Below are positions 11,562-20,715 of a stretch of 22,553 bases of DNA, piece by piece. The notes under the pieces are model-generated. The model saw only the letters and a list, made by a program, of their open reading frames with translations. It was not told the DNA's origin and ran no database searches. The DNA is taken from assembly GCA_003427395.1 (NCBI GenBank), contig BFEA01000134.1, forward strand, positions 423,801 through 446,353. The letters are read 5' to 3'. Within the stretch, counting starts at the first letter, position 1. Each line of letters opens with the position of its first letter. The stretch is from Chara braunii. Taxonomy: Eukaryota; Streptophyta; Charophyceae; Charales; Characeae. The position numbers were made by a program, and so were the translations under genes.

Positions 11562-11801
11562 GGAACCAGCTTTGTTATAGCAGATTTCGCTTCAGGGTGA
11601 AGAGGTGTCCCCCTCCCCTCAAAAACAGTAGGTTTTGCTATTCCATTGAAGATCAGTGCTTTTCGCATTGGCAAGCTTTCTTATCATCTACCTGCAGTAC
11701 AGAACCCCCACATACCTGCTCAGTTAATCCTCTGGAATCCAGAGCAATCAATGCTGGCAGGCTCCACCTCCGGTCCTTTCATGCTCATTGATTCTGTGTA
11801 A

Positions 11802-11919
11802 GGGACACTGGACCCGTTTTCCAGCAGGTGCTGCTCCCCACCAATAGATGGAGCCCCTCCCCGGGTGCTAGAGGTGTCTGCTCGTATCAGCACCTCTAGC
11901 ACTGCAGGTGGTGTTTTCT

Positions 11920-11959
<40 letters not shown>
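11802..11959 (+). mobile_element. Short A-tailed retroposon, copy A
   Basis: A conserved core (11802-11854, GGGACACTGGACCCGTTTTC through CCAATAGATGGAGC) is followed by a hairpin (11865-11902) and an A39 tail (11921-11959). The core recurs at 12942-12994 (minus), 19268-19319 (plus) and 20201-20240 (minus). A downstream A-tail and dispersed copies in both orientations are the marks of a SINE or of 5'-truncated LINE ends. I see no clear polymerase III A and B boxes and no target-site duplication here. The copy lies about 240 bases after the ORF2 stop of LINE copy 1, so it could instead be that element's own 3' end. Confidence 0.7.
11865..11902 (+). repeat. Perfect 12-bp stem-loop before the A-tail
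   Basis: GTGCTAGAGGTG (11865-11876) pairs exactly with CACCTCTAGCAC (11891-11902). CTG and CAG inside the 14-base loop can extend the stem past a bulged T. In reversed copy B the same stem is at 12894-12905 and 12920-12931 with two unpaired positions. A hairpin next to the tail is the part of many LINE/SINE RNAs that reverse transcriptase recognises; that role here is inferred. Confidence 0.75.
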
Positions 11960-11961
<2 letters not shown>

Positions 11962-12804
11962 GCACCCCTGCTCGACAATGGAAAAGAGATGGCGAGAGAG
12001 GATTGACGCCTGTGCGGTTTTCTGTACCGGCGGGCACGGTACCGACGTCAAAAGGGCACAAGGCTACATGAGAGGGCGGGGGCCTGGATATGGCGGCGCT
12101 GCAAAGCTTCTTCCAAGCAGCATGCAAGGTGGGGCGCGGCGTGCCGTGTATCGATGGCGGAAGGCGGGGACGTCCGTCCTTCAGTGACAACCTTTGCACG
12201 TGCGACAGTGGTGCCTCAGAAAGGAATCCACACGATTCCACAACGATATGTATTAGAAACGGATAGGGCAGGCGGGATGCAGAGCCCAACGAACGTTTTT
12301 TTTTTCCCGTGGTTGGCACCCAGCGTTCTCCCTTTCAGGTAGGCACGGTCGAGTCCCAACCGCCCGCCCTATTGGTACTGTGTGTCGCATAGTGTTCACG
12401 ACCACGGACATGCGAAGGCGGACCACCGGACACCGAGAAAAACCAAAAAAAAAACGAAAAACCGCCTTCTTTTTAGCTGCGGGGACGGTGCTGGCTTCTT
12501 CCGATTTTGGCAAGTTCTTTTTCGCCACGGGTCGCGGGACACCATGCCTGAATCTGGAAGAGTTTATGGAGACCTGCAGGAAATCGACATTGAACTGCTT
12601 TTCTGCATTTCTGCATAAAACACATCCAAATTCAGGAGCTTGATCCAATCCACTTTGCTACTGGGACCAATTGCTGCTTGAGTAGCCTAGTAATAGGTTG
12701 GCAGGTTAGCAGCTATCGGGTGTGTTTCTAAATTTTCCTGAATCATAGTTCTCAGATTGTTCTTGGCCGGAGCCAAATAATGGCCTTGGCACTTTAAATC
12801 ATTT

Positions 12805-12805
<1 letters not shown>
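11960..12805. other. No recognisable gene
   Basis: This is mixed sequence with a T10 run near 12297-12306 and A-rich patches near 12446-12465. Several 60-130 codon frames overlap on both strands without recognisable domains. I see no coding or RNA feature I can support. Confidence 0.5.

Positions 12806-12870
<65 letters not shown>
12806..12870. repeat. (TA)n microsatellite
   Basis: About 32 TA dinucleotides, interrupted twice by G. It directly abuts TTTT (12870-12873), which is the A-tail of reversed retroposon copy B. The array probably grew from, or at, that tail. Confidence 0.9.
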
Positions 12871-12994
12871 TTTAATGAGAACAACCCGGTCGGGTGCTAC
12901 GTGTGCTGATAAGAGCAGACACATCTAGCACCTCCGGGGAGGCTCCATCTATTGGTGGGAAGCTTCACCTGCTGGAAAGCGGGTCCAGCGTCCC
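12871..12994 (-). mobile_element. Short A-tailed retroposon, copy B
   Basis: On the minus strand the core (12994-12942) reads GGGACGCTGGACCCGCTTTC through ACCAATAGATGGAGC. It is followed by the same hairpin as copy A (12931-12894) and a short A-run joined to (TA)n. Copies A and B match over their full length, including the 3' half. The 5' limit is where similarity to copies A and C fades; 19 or so further bases may belong. It lies about 1 kb downstream of the LINE copy 2 ORF2 end, in the same orientation, echoing copy A beside LINE copy 1. Confidence 0.75.
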
Positions 12995-13262
12995 ATGGAG
13001 ACATCGTTACAGAGCAATGTTTGTCGGGTATATGGCCATCTACGAATATGCTCCTGAGCATCCTTCTCTCCCTCGGGGCTGCATATGACACCCTTGCAGT
13101 TTGCGGAGCTCCGACTTTCTGCTGGCCTATCCCCACCCAGGATGGTGTCCGCCTTACCTTTGTGTGCACTGTCGCTAGCTACCAGTGGCTAAATTCCCAT
13201 CCTTGGTGTGTGCAACCCCCCGTTTTATTGTTTCCCAACTCCTGAGCTAGTATGTCCGTCGG

Positions 13263-13316
13263 CCCCTTAAACCCTACACCCGGCATTTGAACGTTGACCC
13301 CTTAAACCCTACACCC
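13263..13316. repeat. Duplicated 19-bp CCCTTAAACCCTACACCC block
   Basis: CCCCTTAAACCCTACACCC occurs at 13263-13281 and again at 13298-13316, 35 bases apart. It contains AAACCCTA, which resembles plant-type telomere repeats (CCCTAAA), but only one such motif occurs per unit. I treat it as a small duplication. Confidence 0.7.
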
Positions 13317-13998
13317 CCAAGCAACATCAGTGTCGCCGCCTGTTCGTGCGCAAATCTTAGAGGAGCCAGCATTCCAGTGGCCGAATTCATGCAGATGTTT
13401 CCAGTATCATGACTCAGTTTATTTTTCTATCTGACATCTCAGTATGGGTGGCTATGAGATGATGCCATATGAAACCTGAAGCTGTTGTCCACTGTTGTAA
13501 TTCGGCAGACCAGTCGATCTCCTTTTCACCGCCTGGTTCAGCTGTCTGTATGGCACTTGTGAGCTGCCGCCTCCGAACTGCACAGTCGTCCGTCTGTACT
13601 CTTTCCCCCCCAGCCCCTGACCTGGGACTTCGTATCTCCATTTGTGCTTCGATGGCTTTGTAGTTCTCATGTCTTTGGCTGTCACCCCAGTCACCATTCG
13701 TTATAATCAATAAACCCTGGATCCCCGTCTAACTTTTCCCTCGGCCTTTCCCTCCCCGCCCACCTGTTCCCTGGAACACCCGCTTCTCGCTTCTCAGGGC
13801 CACCGTCCTCCCTGTGCTTTTGTTCCGCCAGCTGTCAAACCTCGAAGGCATTTTCGTGGACGACAACCCCGCCTCCAATCGTAGATTTGGTCGGTGTAGT
13901 GAGCAGGAGTCTGGTCCTTCCCTGGTTTCTTCTGCCACTGTCCGCCGGGGCGCCGAGAGGGAGGGGGGTCAGAAAGTGGATGGAAGGGAGGAGGGGGG
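13317..13998 (-). other. Probable 3' flank/untranslated region of LINE copy 2
   Basis: Lying downstream of the LINE copy 2 ORF2 stop on the minus strand, this stretch has open frames (for example 13414-13710 and 13729-13938 on the minus strand) without recognised domains. It is GC-rich with G-runs near 13950-14030. I found no A-tail at its far end, so the LINE 3' end is not located. Confidence 0.35.
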
Positions 13999-16900
13999 TC
14001 ATTGGGCTAGGATAAAGGATGGGGGGGTGGAGGCAAACGGCACCGGGAAGTCAGTGAGGGGTCTAATGGGCCAGTTTCTTTCGTTTAGTCTCCAATTTTT
14101 CCATTTAATTTGAGAGTCTTCCATGTCGGCAAAGGCTTTCCGAGGGCCTAACCACTGTTCCGAGAACCGGGAGGTGGCTTCATCTGTTTTCAGTTTTTTT
14201 GAAGCTGTTGACAGGAGCGGATCCTGTTCCACCAGTTTTATTGCGGCTCTAAGTTTATCCCACGCTGCTTTGGTTGTGATGTGGAGATAGTCCGCCATGT
14301 GTTCCCTGGCCTGGATGAAGCCAAATGCATTTGTGTGTCTTTCATATGCACATCATGCTCTCCAGGCCACCATGAGGAGCTCCAAACTCGTGATTTGGAA
14401 CATATTGGATTCATATGGGGACCAACGGGGGGGGCGCCTGTATGTTTTCCAAGGAGGATCAGTGGCAAGTCCCATGGGTATGGGGAGCCCGTCAGGGTGT
14501 GCCAGGCCGCGTCCCACCATCTCCAGATCGGGGCAACCATCGGGCAGGCCAGAAGACAGTGTTCCAATGTGGCTCTCATGGGTTGGGAGGCCCTACCACA
14601 GTATGAGCAGATCGGAGAGAGACATCCTTTCTGCTCCAGTTGTGTTCTTGACACTACCCAATCTGGGATGGGGCGGCATCGGTATAAAATTTGCCATTGA
14701 AGGGCCCTGTGCGAAGTGAGCTTTTATGTCTGAGCATGGGGCCCACATGGGGTGACCCCAGTCTATGTGTTGGAGCACCGAGTCTCTCTCCCACCACCTG
14801 TTTTGGACAATTCGAGCCACTGGGTGTGTTGTATGCAATATGCGGTACCCCTGTTTGACTATGTATTGCCACAATTTTTTTGGTTTTCGTTCCCCCATCT
14901 GTGGCCATTCCCAATCAGCCGGGTCGAAAGGGAGGGCACAGATGGGGGTGCCCGGTTCAAAGGCATGATATGTTTGGTCAGCCCCCTCAATTACTCTGAT
15001 TCTCACCAGGCCAGACCAACCGGTCTTTGTATCCTCATCCTCGACCCTGAGCAATCTGGCATGGCTTGTCGGTTGACCAGTCGGTAGGCTTCGAGGGAGA
15101 CATCAGCGCCCCTCTTGTCGACCACTTTCCACACCATTTCCCGGGAGTGGAGGGAGTCGTGGCGCACTACCCAGTCGTGCTTCTCGATCATCGGGCCCTT
15201 TTTTAATGCTGCTTGCCAGGCGATGGGGATGGCCACTTGGAGGGACTCAAGTTTCTCAGTCTTCCTCTGTACATATTTAAGTTGATGTTTCATTTGTTCT
15301 TCAGTTCTCCATTGACCCATCCTGTCGTCCCATAAGTCACCTATCGTAAATATCCCTTTGGCCACCCACAATCTCCAATGGGATCCCGTTGTGAGTTGCA
15401 GCGGGGTTCCGTTGTCATCTACAATTCCCGGGTTACCAAAGAGAGGTTGTCTTCTTATTTCATGCCACCGGAGCTGGGGCGGGAGGGGGGATGGGCCCAT
15501 TGTTCTCCATAGCTTGATGAGGTCGGGCCACAACGGGTCATTTAGGATATCCATTCTGGCTCGGTTTTGTGGAGAACCATCTCCTTCTCTCATGGAGGGG
15601 CCTGGGACATTCCATGCTGTGTTGGTAAACCACTGCAAAGGATGGACGGGTTTATCTACCGGAAGGGAGGGTGCGATGCTGGCAATTTGAATTTGTGCGT
15701 ATGGGGCCCATTGTATGTCGTTTCCCAAGAGGAACCGGATAATGACTTTGAATGAGAGGGCCCTCAGTTGGTCCTCTTGGTCCAGCACCGCCAAGCCTCC
15801 CTGCGCCCGTGGTTGGGCTATATATTTCCATGCGACTCTAGAAATGAATTTGTCATCCTCATGATCATTTTTCCAAATATAGGTCGTTGCTGCCTTTCTC
15901 AGTTTTTGGAAGTGTTTTGGGTGGACCAACCAGCATGCCGCTTTATACCAGATGGTTGAGAAGATCGTAGTGTTTATCGCCAGGGCCTTACCCACAATGG
16001 AGGTATGCAGGCGTTTCCAGTTCGCCAGGGATGCTAGGGCTTGTTCCACCAGCGACGCCCCATGGTCCCTCTGGGGTCCCAGTGCCGTGAGGCGGACGCC
16101 CAAAATTCTGATTGCGTCCTCTTTTTGTTATCATGACACGGCCGGCTGCGGCGGTGGGGGCTCCCCCCTTGGGTGTAACCACCACCTCTCTGTCTTGGAT
16201 CCCCAATTAACCACCATATCCGAGGCTACTGAGAATGTGTGAATGGTATTTAGGAGGGCGTTTATTGAGGATCTGTTTGCCTTTATGAGGACCGTTAAAT
16301 CGTCGGCGAACATGGAAGTCATAGGGATGAGATGGTGGGGGATCTCGGGTACGTCTATTTTTTGTATTTCTGGGTTTGCCCTTATGGAGGCAGCTAGAGC
16401 TTCCATGACAATGACAAACAGCATGGGCGCAATGGGGTCGCCTTGCCTCACCGAATGTTGGAGAGGAAACGGATTAGAGAGGTGCCCGTTTACCATTATG
16501 TTAGTTGTGGCTGTGCGGTGGAGGGTGTCAATCCATCTACGGACGTTCGGGCTGAAGTTCATTTTGAGGAGGCATAGATCCAAGAACGTCCAATCTACAT
16601 GGTCATACGCTTTCTCAAAATCGATGAAGAGCACCGCCGCTTCCTTGCCCCTCTGGCGTGCATATTTCATTGTCTCATTCGCCAGCAAAATATTGTCTTG
16701 TATGTTTCTCCCAGGGATGAATCCGGACTGGTGCGGGTGAATGAGGTGTGTCATGTTAGGCAGCATACGGTTTGTCAGCGCTTTGGCCACCATTTTGTAG
16801 GGCACTGGCAAAAGCGTTATTGGTCTATAGTTCCTAATTTCGTCTTTTGCCCCTTTTTTGTATAGTAACGTAGTCACTCCCTAGTTGAGGAGCCCCCCAA

Positions 16901-18634
16901 AGGTGCCCTCAGTGAGAACAACGTTTATGTACTCCAATAGGTCGCTGCCCAGCACAGACCATGTGGTCATCCAGAATGGTTTGGGGAACGAGTCTAGGCC
17001 CGAAGTCTTCTCGTCTTCCATCTGTTGGAGGGCCGTGTAGATTTCAGAGGAGGACAGAGGAGCATCCATTGCTTCTTTTAGGGCGTCGGTGAGCGCGGAT
17101 TGGAGGTTGGTCAATAGTTGTTGCCTGGTGTTGTGGAGTTGCTCCTCTTCTCTGCGGGTCATTCTTGAAGTGAAGAGGTCACTGTAGTACTTGGCGGCAT
17201 AGTCGACAACCGTATTTGGATTCGTGGCGAGGGGTTGGTTTCTGTCCAGGGGGTGGGCAAGGGAGTTGATGGCCGCTTGTCTTCCCCTGGCCTTAGCTTT
17301 CGCGAAGAACGTTTTAGCCATCGTGCCCTCGGTGTGTGCCCGCTTGATTTTTGCTTGGATTCTCCATGCCTCCGCCTGCTCATCCAAGTACTCTTGGAGC
17401 CTGTCTCTCGCTTGTTGCAGTTGAGCATAGATTTGGTTGTCTAGCGGGCATGTGGAGAGCTGGTCGTCCCATTGCTGCAAGTTGTGCAGGAGGTCTTCAA
17501 GGATCTGTCTCCTTTCCCTGACTCTTTTGGCCGAGAATTTCTTGGCCCTTTCTCTCAGTCTTCCCACCCCTTGATTGAACCAGTCCACTGTTGATTGAAA
17601 GTCAGGTTTTCTGGAATTCCTTGACGCAGTCGTGAAAGGAGGGCAATTTAAGCAGCGATGTATTGAACTTGAAGAAACTCGGCCCTCAGTCTCAGGAAAG
17701 CCGGGTGTAGAACCAGTCCTATGGCAGTCATCTTGTGGTCAAAAGAGCGGCATAGGGACACGGGGAAGATGGTGGCCACCCCCAACGGACCGACGAGGTC
17801 TTCGGAAATCAGAATAAGGTCTATCCTAGAATTGGACAGGCCTTCATCGCCCCTCGATCTTGTGCAGGTAAAACTTTGCTTAGTCGGGTGGAGTTGTCTG
17901 CAGGAGTCCACCAATCGGAATTCAGCCATCATCTGGTTAAAGATGAGGGCGTCCAGTCCGAGCTGAGGTTGGGATTGTGGTTGAATGCCCGGCCTGGCCG
18001 GGCTTCTTCTATCCACACTCAGGTCCGGCGCGAGGTTAAAGTCTCCAGCGAGGATGAGGGGGATGTAAGTAGGTATGTTATGTATAAGGTCCAAGAAGAA
18101 CTATGCTCTTTCTGTCGCTGTGTTGGGGGCATATACACAGGCCAGTCCCACTTCCTCATCACCGTTTCTGGCTTTTATTCACAGCCACCTTCCTTGGGCT
18201 TCGTCCACTTTCACTGACAGAGGTTTTAGTCTCGATGTGGGGGGAAGCCAGATTGCCACCCCAGCCAAATGAAAACTGGTCGAGAATGCATTAAATGCAG
18301 TGTATGGCCAGATTTCTGTCGCTTTTGCTGCATGCGCGGGAGTATTCATAAGGTGTGTCTCCTGCAGACAAACTGCATCAGGCCAGTAGCGTGGGTCAGA
18401 TGTTCGTATCATGTTCCAGATTGCTGCTTTTTTCTGGTCTGTTGCTGCCACTAACCCATTCACATTTATCGAGCGGATACCCAGGTCTGCTTTAAGTAGG
18501 TCTGTTTCCCATTGAGGGGGTTTCCTCAGTCTGGGCGGAACCTGTGGCTCCGGCGGGGCCACGGGTCTGGGGTGCGCAGTGCATCGGGGTGACAAGGCCT
18601 GTTGGCCGATCGGGGCTGCGGGATCACTGTACAT
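13999..18634 (-). pseudogene. LINE copy 2 ORF2: endonuclease / reverse transcriptase, broken
   Basis: Read leftwards from the ATG at 18634. Endonuclease motifs: RSINVNGL, LQETHL, GVAIWLPP, VYAPN, LAGDFNLAPD, SRIDLILISED and FDHKM. A helical linker follows (17588-17100). The reverse transcriptase (16990-16130) has YRPITLLPVPYK, HPHQSGFIPGRNIQDN, FIDFEKAYDHVDW, SVRQGDPIAPMLF and FADDL (FADD codons at 16299-16310). The C-terminus has RQPLFGNPG and a zinc-finger-like CSYCGR...EHCLLACP (near 14600-14530). Stops in frame: TGA 18179-18181, TAG 18101-18103, TAG 16881-16883 and paired TGA-TAA at 16128-16133. Frame changes occur near 17650-17590, near 15050, near 14640 and near 14430-14300. The protein order and ending match copy 1. 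The TAG at 16881 sits where copy 1 has glutamine (GQGVLTLLYKK), consistent with CAG to TAG. Confidence 0.88.
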
Positions 18635-18686
18635 GAGTTTTTACAAAAAAACTATCCTTAGCTCTGTCCGTAGGCTGTTCGGTGGG

Positions 18687-19193
18687 CTAGTTGCTGTGTC
18701 CCAGCAGCGCACTGGACATAAGGCCGTGTGAGAGAATCACCCCGATTATATGTCTGGTGTGGTATGCCAGCCACACCTGACAGGTTCTAAATCTTGTTAT
18801 CGGCAGCTGCTGCAGTTCCTCCTCTTTGAGCCATTCGGTCTGGTCGTGAAGTCTTTCATTGGCTCTCAGTTGGGCGGGTGGTACATGCCAGACGACGACA
18901 TGGATCTGTTGAGAAAAGGGGAGGCCGATCGGGGAGAAGAGGCATTTTGAGACGTCCTCAGCGTGGGTGTCGGTGGACTGTTGCAGGTGGGAGGCCACCT
19001 GCTGACAGTTCAGTTTCCCTTTCCATCCTCGAAGGGAAAGCCCAGCAGGCAGCATGTGATAATGCAAGCCTGTTTTTAAAAAAACAAAAAGCGGGCGGCT
19101 GGTGGGGTGGTCCTGGGTAAGCAAGATGAGCAAAGTTGTATCCCTGAGAGTCGCCAAGTCCCAGTTCTCCCGCTTCTCCAGCCAGTCTCTCAT
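18687..19193 (-). pseudogene. LINE copy 2 ORF1, C-terminal fragment
   Basis: A 168-codon frame ends 52 bases before the LINE copy 2 ORF2 start. Its last ~75 residues can be aligned with the last ~75 residues of copy 1 ORF1. QQIHVVVWHVPP pairs with KDIYLLLYDHEP, and ELQQLPITRFRTCQVWLAYH pairs with NLQMLKIKAGDLWSATKI. The hydrophobic strand and the invariant W and A support a shared small domain at the ORF1 C-terminus. I do not recognise this domain. The upstream part of the frame may not be original coding sequence. Similarity is by eye and moderate. Confidence 0.5.
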
Positions 19194-19267
19194 TCTCCCC
19201 CTTGTAGTGGTTCTCGTTTCTCTCCCTCCCTCTGGTTGGATGTGCTATCATTTGTATATTTCTATAT

Positions 19268-19357
19268 GGGACGCTGGGCCCGGTTCCCAGCACGTGTTGC
19301 TCCCCACGAATAGACTGGCGCATTTGTCCCAAAAAAAAAAAAAAAAAAAAAAAAAAA
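19268..19357 (+). mobile_element. Short A-tailed retroposon, copy C
   Basis: The core (GGGACGCTGGGCCCGGTTCC through TCCCCACGAATAGACTGG) is followed by only a dozen unrelated bases and then A27 (19331-19357). The hairpin half seen in copies A and B is absent. It sits where the truncated 5' end of LINE copy 2 stops. No convincing target-site duplication is visible. Confidence 0.65.
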
Positions 19358-20036
19358 GTGGGACCTCGGCCCTAAGTTTCTAAGATCAAGTGTAGTATCT
19401 GTTCTGATCAGTTTAATATCTGATCTATGGTCCATCGGGCCACATTTTTTTATTAAAAAAAACAAAAAAAAAAGTCAGAACGATGCGCGTAGGCGCTGCC
19501 TGAGTTGTACCACCCGGTACCTATGCGGGGCATGATGCCTTTTTATATATTCCTATTTTGATATGTATATGTACACTGTGTTATAAACCGGGCCGCCCGG
19601 GTCACCTTGTTTGACAGGGCCGCCTGGCTGGGCAAGGACCAGGGAAGGTCCCTGTAAAAACAAAACAAAAAAAAAACAAAAAAAAAACAAAAAAAAAACA
19701 AAAAAAAACGACAAAACAATATGTTGTGCACAAAAATAAACAGGACTAGTTTTTTTTTTTTCTTTTTTTTTGGTTCAAATTTGAAACCGAACAATGTTTT
19801 TATAAAAGTCGGGAACCAGTCCCAACGTCCCTTACAAAATTATGTGGGGCCCTCAGTGGGCAAGGCATCACGGGCGAAGCACATAGAGGGCACCACTAGA
19901 TTTCCCCCCGCAGCCAACTCCATGTGGCGTTCGCCGAAGGGGACGCCTTCCAGAAATTCTCAGTGGCCTTTCGGACCCTGAGGGGGTTTGGAATACAGTT
20001 TTCAACCAGCAGTGGACGCTTCTCGGTTAGCTCTCG
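19358..20036. other. A/T-run-rich intergenic stretch, no gene
   Basis: This holds a CA(7-10)-type array (19656-19709) and a T11-C-T9 run (19750-19770), with otherwise unremarkable sequence. Short frames near 19721-19981 and 19924-20133 show no recognised motif. GGGCCGCC occurs twice (about 19590 and 19618) flanking a small GC-rich patch. Confidence 0.5.
19656..19709. repeat. A-rich CAAAAAAAA-type tandem array
   Basis: Runs of four to ten A separated by single C, about five units, in otherwise mixed sequence. This is a typical product of slippage in an old A-tail, but no retroposon body is recognisable to its left. Confidence 0.8.
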
Positions 20037-20087
20037 CGGACTGCATCATTGCCCCAAGCATCACGGACTGCATCATTGCCCCAAGCA
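20037..20087. repeat. 27-bp direct tandem duplication
   Basis: CGGACTGCATCATTGCCCCA begins at 20037 and again at 20064, both continuing AGCA. The two copies are identical over 24 bases. The duplication is therefore recent. It sits immediately left of the target-site duplication of retroposon copy D. Confidence 0.9.
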
Positions 20088-20097
20088 CAAAGATACA

Positions 20098-20249
20098 GTG
20101 TCGGACCTTTTTTTTTGTTTTTTTTTGAGATAAAGACTCAGTAAACCATGGTAGGTAGGGTGGTAAGAGAAGCCCTCCCTACTATGGATTGCATTGGTCA
20201 CTCCATCTATTGGTGGGGAGCTGCACCTGCTGGAAAACGGGTGTCGGAC
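20098..20249 (-). repeat. 9-bp target-site duplication pair around copy D
   Basis: GTGTCGGAC at 20098-20106 abuts the T-run that is the tail of copy D. The identical GTGTCGGAC at 20241-20249 abuts its opposite end. A perfect 9-bp repeat exactly bracketing a tailed element is the expected footprint of target-primed insertion and fixes both ends of the copy. Confidence 0.85.
20107..20240 (-). mobile_element. Short A-tailed retroposon, copy D, with defined ends
   Basis: On the minus strand it starts CCCGTTTTCCAGCAGGTGCA, continues through CCACCAATAGATGGAG, and ends in an A-tail broken by one C (20126-20108). It is 134 bases long and starts about 11 bases inside the core of copies A-C, so it is slightly 5'-truncated. 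After the core, its 3' half (20200-20127, containing TAGTAGGGAGGG and CCTACCTACC) matches neither the hairpin half of A/B nor copy C. The 9-bp duplication on both sides shows that the piece moved as a unit. Confidence 0.85.
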
Positions 20250-20380
20250 GCAAATGCATTTAAATAATAAAATTGAACATTTTTTATTTTGTATATTTTT
20301 AACTCCTTTTTGGCCCAGCCGGACAAGTGGTCCCGGGCCACTCTGGTAACCTAGTATGTACAGCCTCCTGATGAGTCAGT

Positions 20381-20493
20381 GAAACTCCCTCCAAACAGTT
20401 TGTCACAGCCCCTCGTTTTCTTGTCCTCGTCTCCCTCTCTGCCTACGCTTTACCTGGCAGCTCTGTTTGCCGATATGTATAGCGTCAGATTCG

Positions 20494-20574
<81 letters not shown>

Positions 20575-20715
20575 ACCATATATATATATATGGTCACAAC
20601 CAGTATATATATATATATATATCGTCACAAACAGAACTGCCCGGTAAACCGTAGGCAGAGAGAGAGAAGAGGACAACAAACGAGGGGCTGTGACAAACTG
20701 TTTCGTCGGAGTTTC
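20381..20715. mobile_element. Foldback / MITE-like element with ~103-bp inverted arms
   Basis: The left arm (20381-20483, GAAACTCCCTCCAAACAGTT onwards) is the reverse complement of the right arm (20613-20715). I count about ten mismatches and two or three one- or two-base gaps. The longest exact block, AAACAGTTTGTCACAGCCCC plus TCGTTT, is near 20393-20418 on the left. The middle is (CA)n, (TA)n and a further 22-base palindrome at 20574-20595. Short extra matches outside the arms (AGCCTC near 20362 and GAGGCTT near 20733) suggest that the true ends may lie about 20 bases further out. There is no transposase and no clear target-site duplication. Confidence 0.8.
20495..20570. repeat. (CA)n / (TA)n compound microsatellite
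   Basis: About 15 CA units are followed, after a short mixed stretch, by about 17 TA units. They lie inside the loop of the foldback element, with a second (TA)n at 20604-20621. The AT-rich middle of the element likely seeded them. Confidence 0.9.

Larger units (their letters stand above)
3901..11959 (+). mobile_element. LINE copy 1 (L1/Tx1 superfamily), near full length
   Basis: A two-ORF non-LTR retrotransposon: ORF1 (RRM-like plus CCHC) is followed after an 86-base gap by ORF2 (APE endonuclease, reverse transcriptase, zf-RVT-like C-terminus). Such elements copy themselves by nicking DNA and priming reverse transcription on the nick. The coding span is about 7.7 kb. The left limit given is the first plausible ORF1 start and is not a mapped end. 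The right limit is the A39 tract. That tract may instead belong to a short retroposon inserted into the LINE 3' region, in which case the LINE ends before about 11800. Both ORFs contain stops, so the copy is not autonomous. Confidence 0.85.
13999..19240 (-). mobile_element. LINE copy 2 (same superfamily), 5'-truncated and decayed
   Basis: This copy has the same order as LINE copy 1 on the opposite strand: the end of ORF1, a 52-base gap, then ORF2 with endonuclease, reverse transcriptase and zinc-finger C-terminus, ending in LTDFPVPF (compare ALDFPDPF in copy 1). The reverse transcriptase proteins are more than half identical by eye, so the copies are related subfamilies and not recent duplicates. 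The left limit is the ORF2 stop. The right limit is approximate and marks where ORF1-like sequence runs into short retroposon copy C. Most of ORF1 is missing. Confidence 0.8.

Noticed and set aside
13263-13316. Interstitial telomere repeat
   Set aside because: Only two isolated AAACCCTA motifs occur inside a duplicated block; there is no run of telomere units.
19266-19364. TGGGAC on both sides of retroposon copy C as a target-site duplication
   Set aside because: The left copy is part of the conserved core start shared with copies A and B, so it belongs to the element, and six bases can match by chance.
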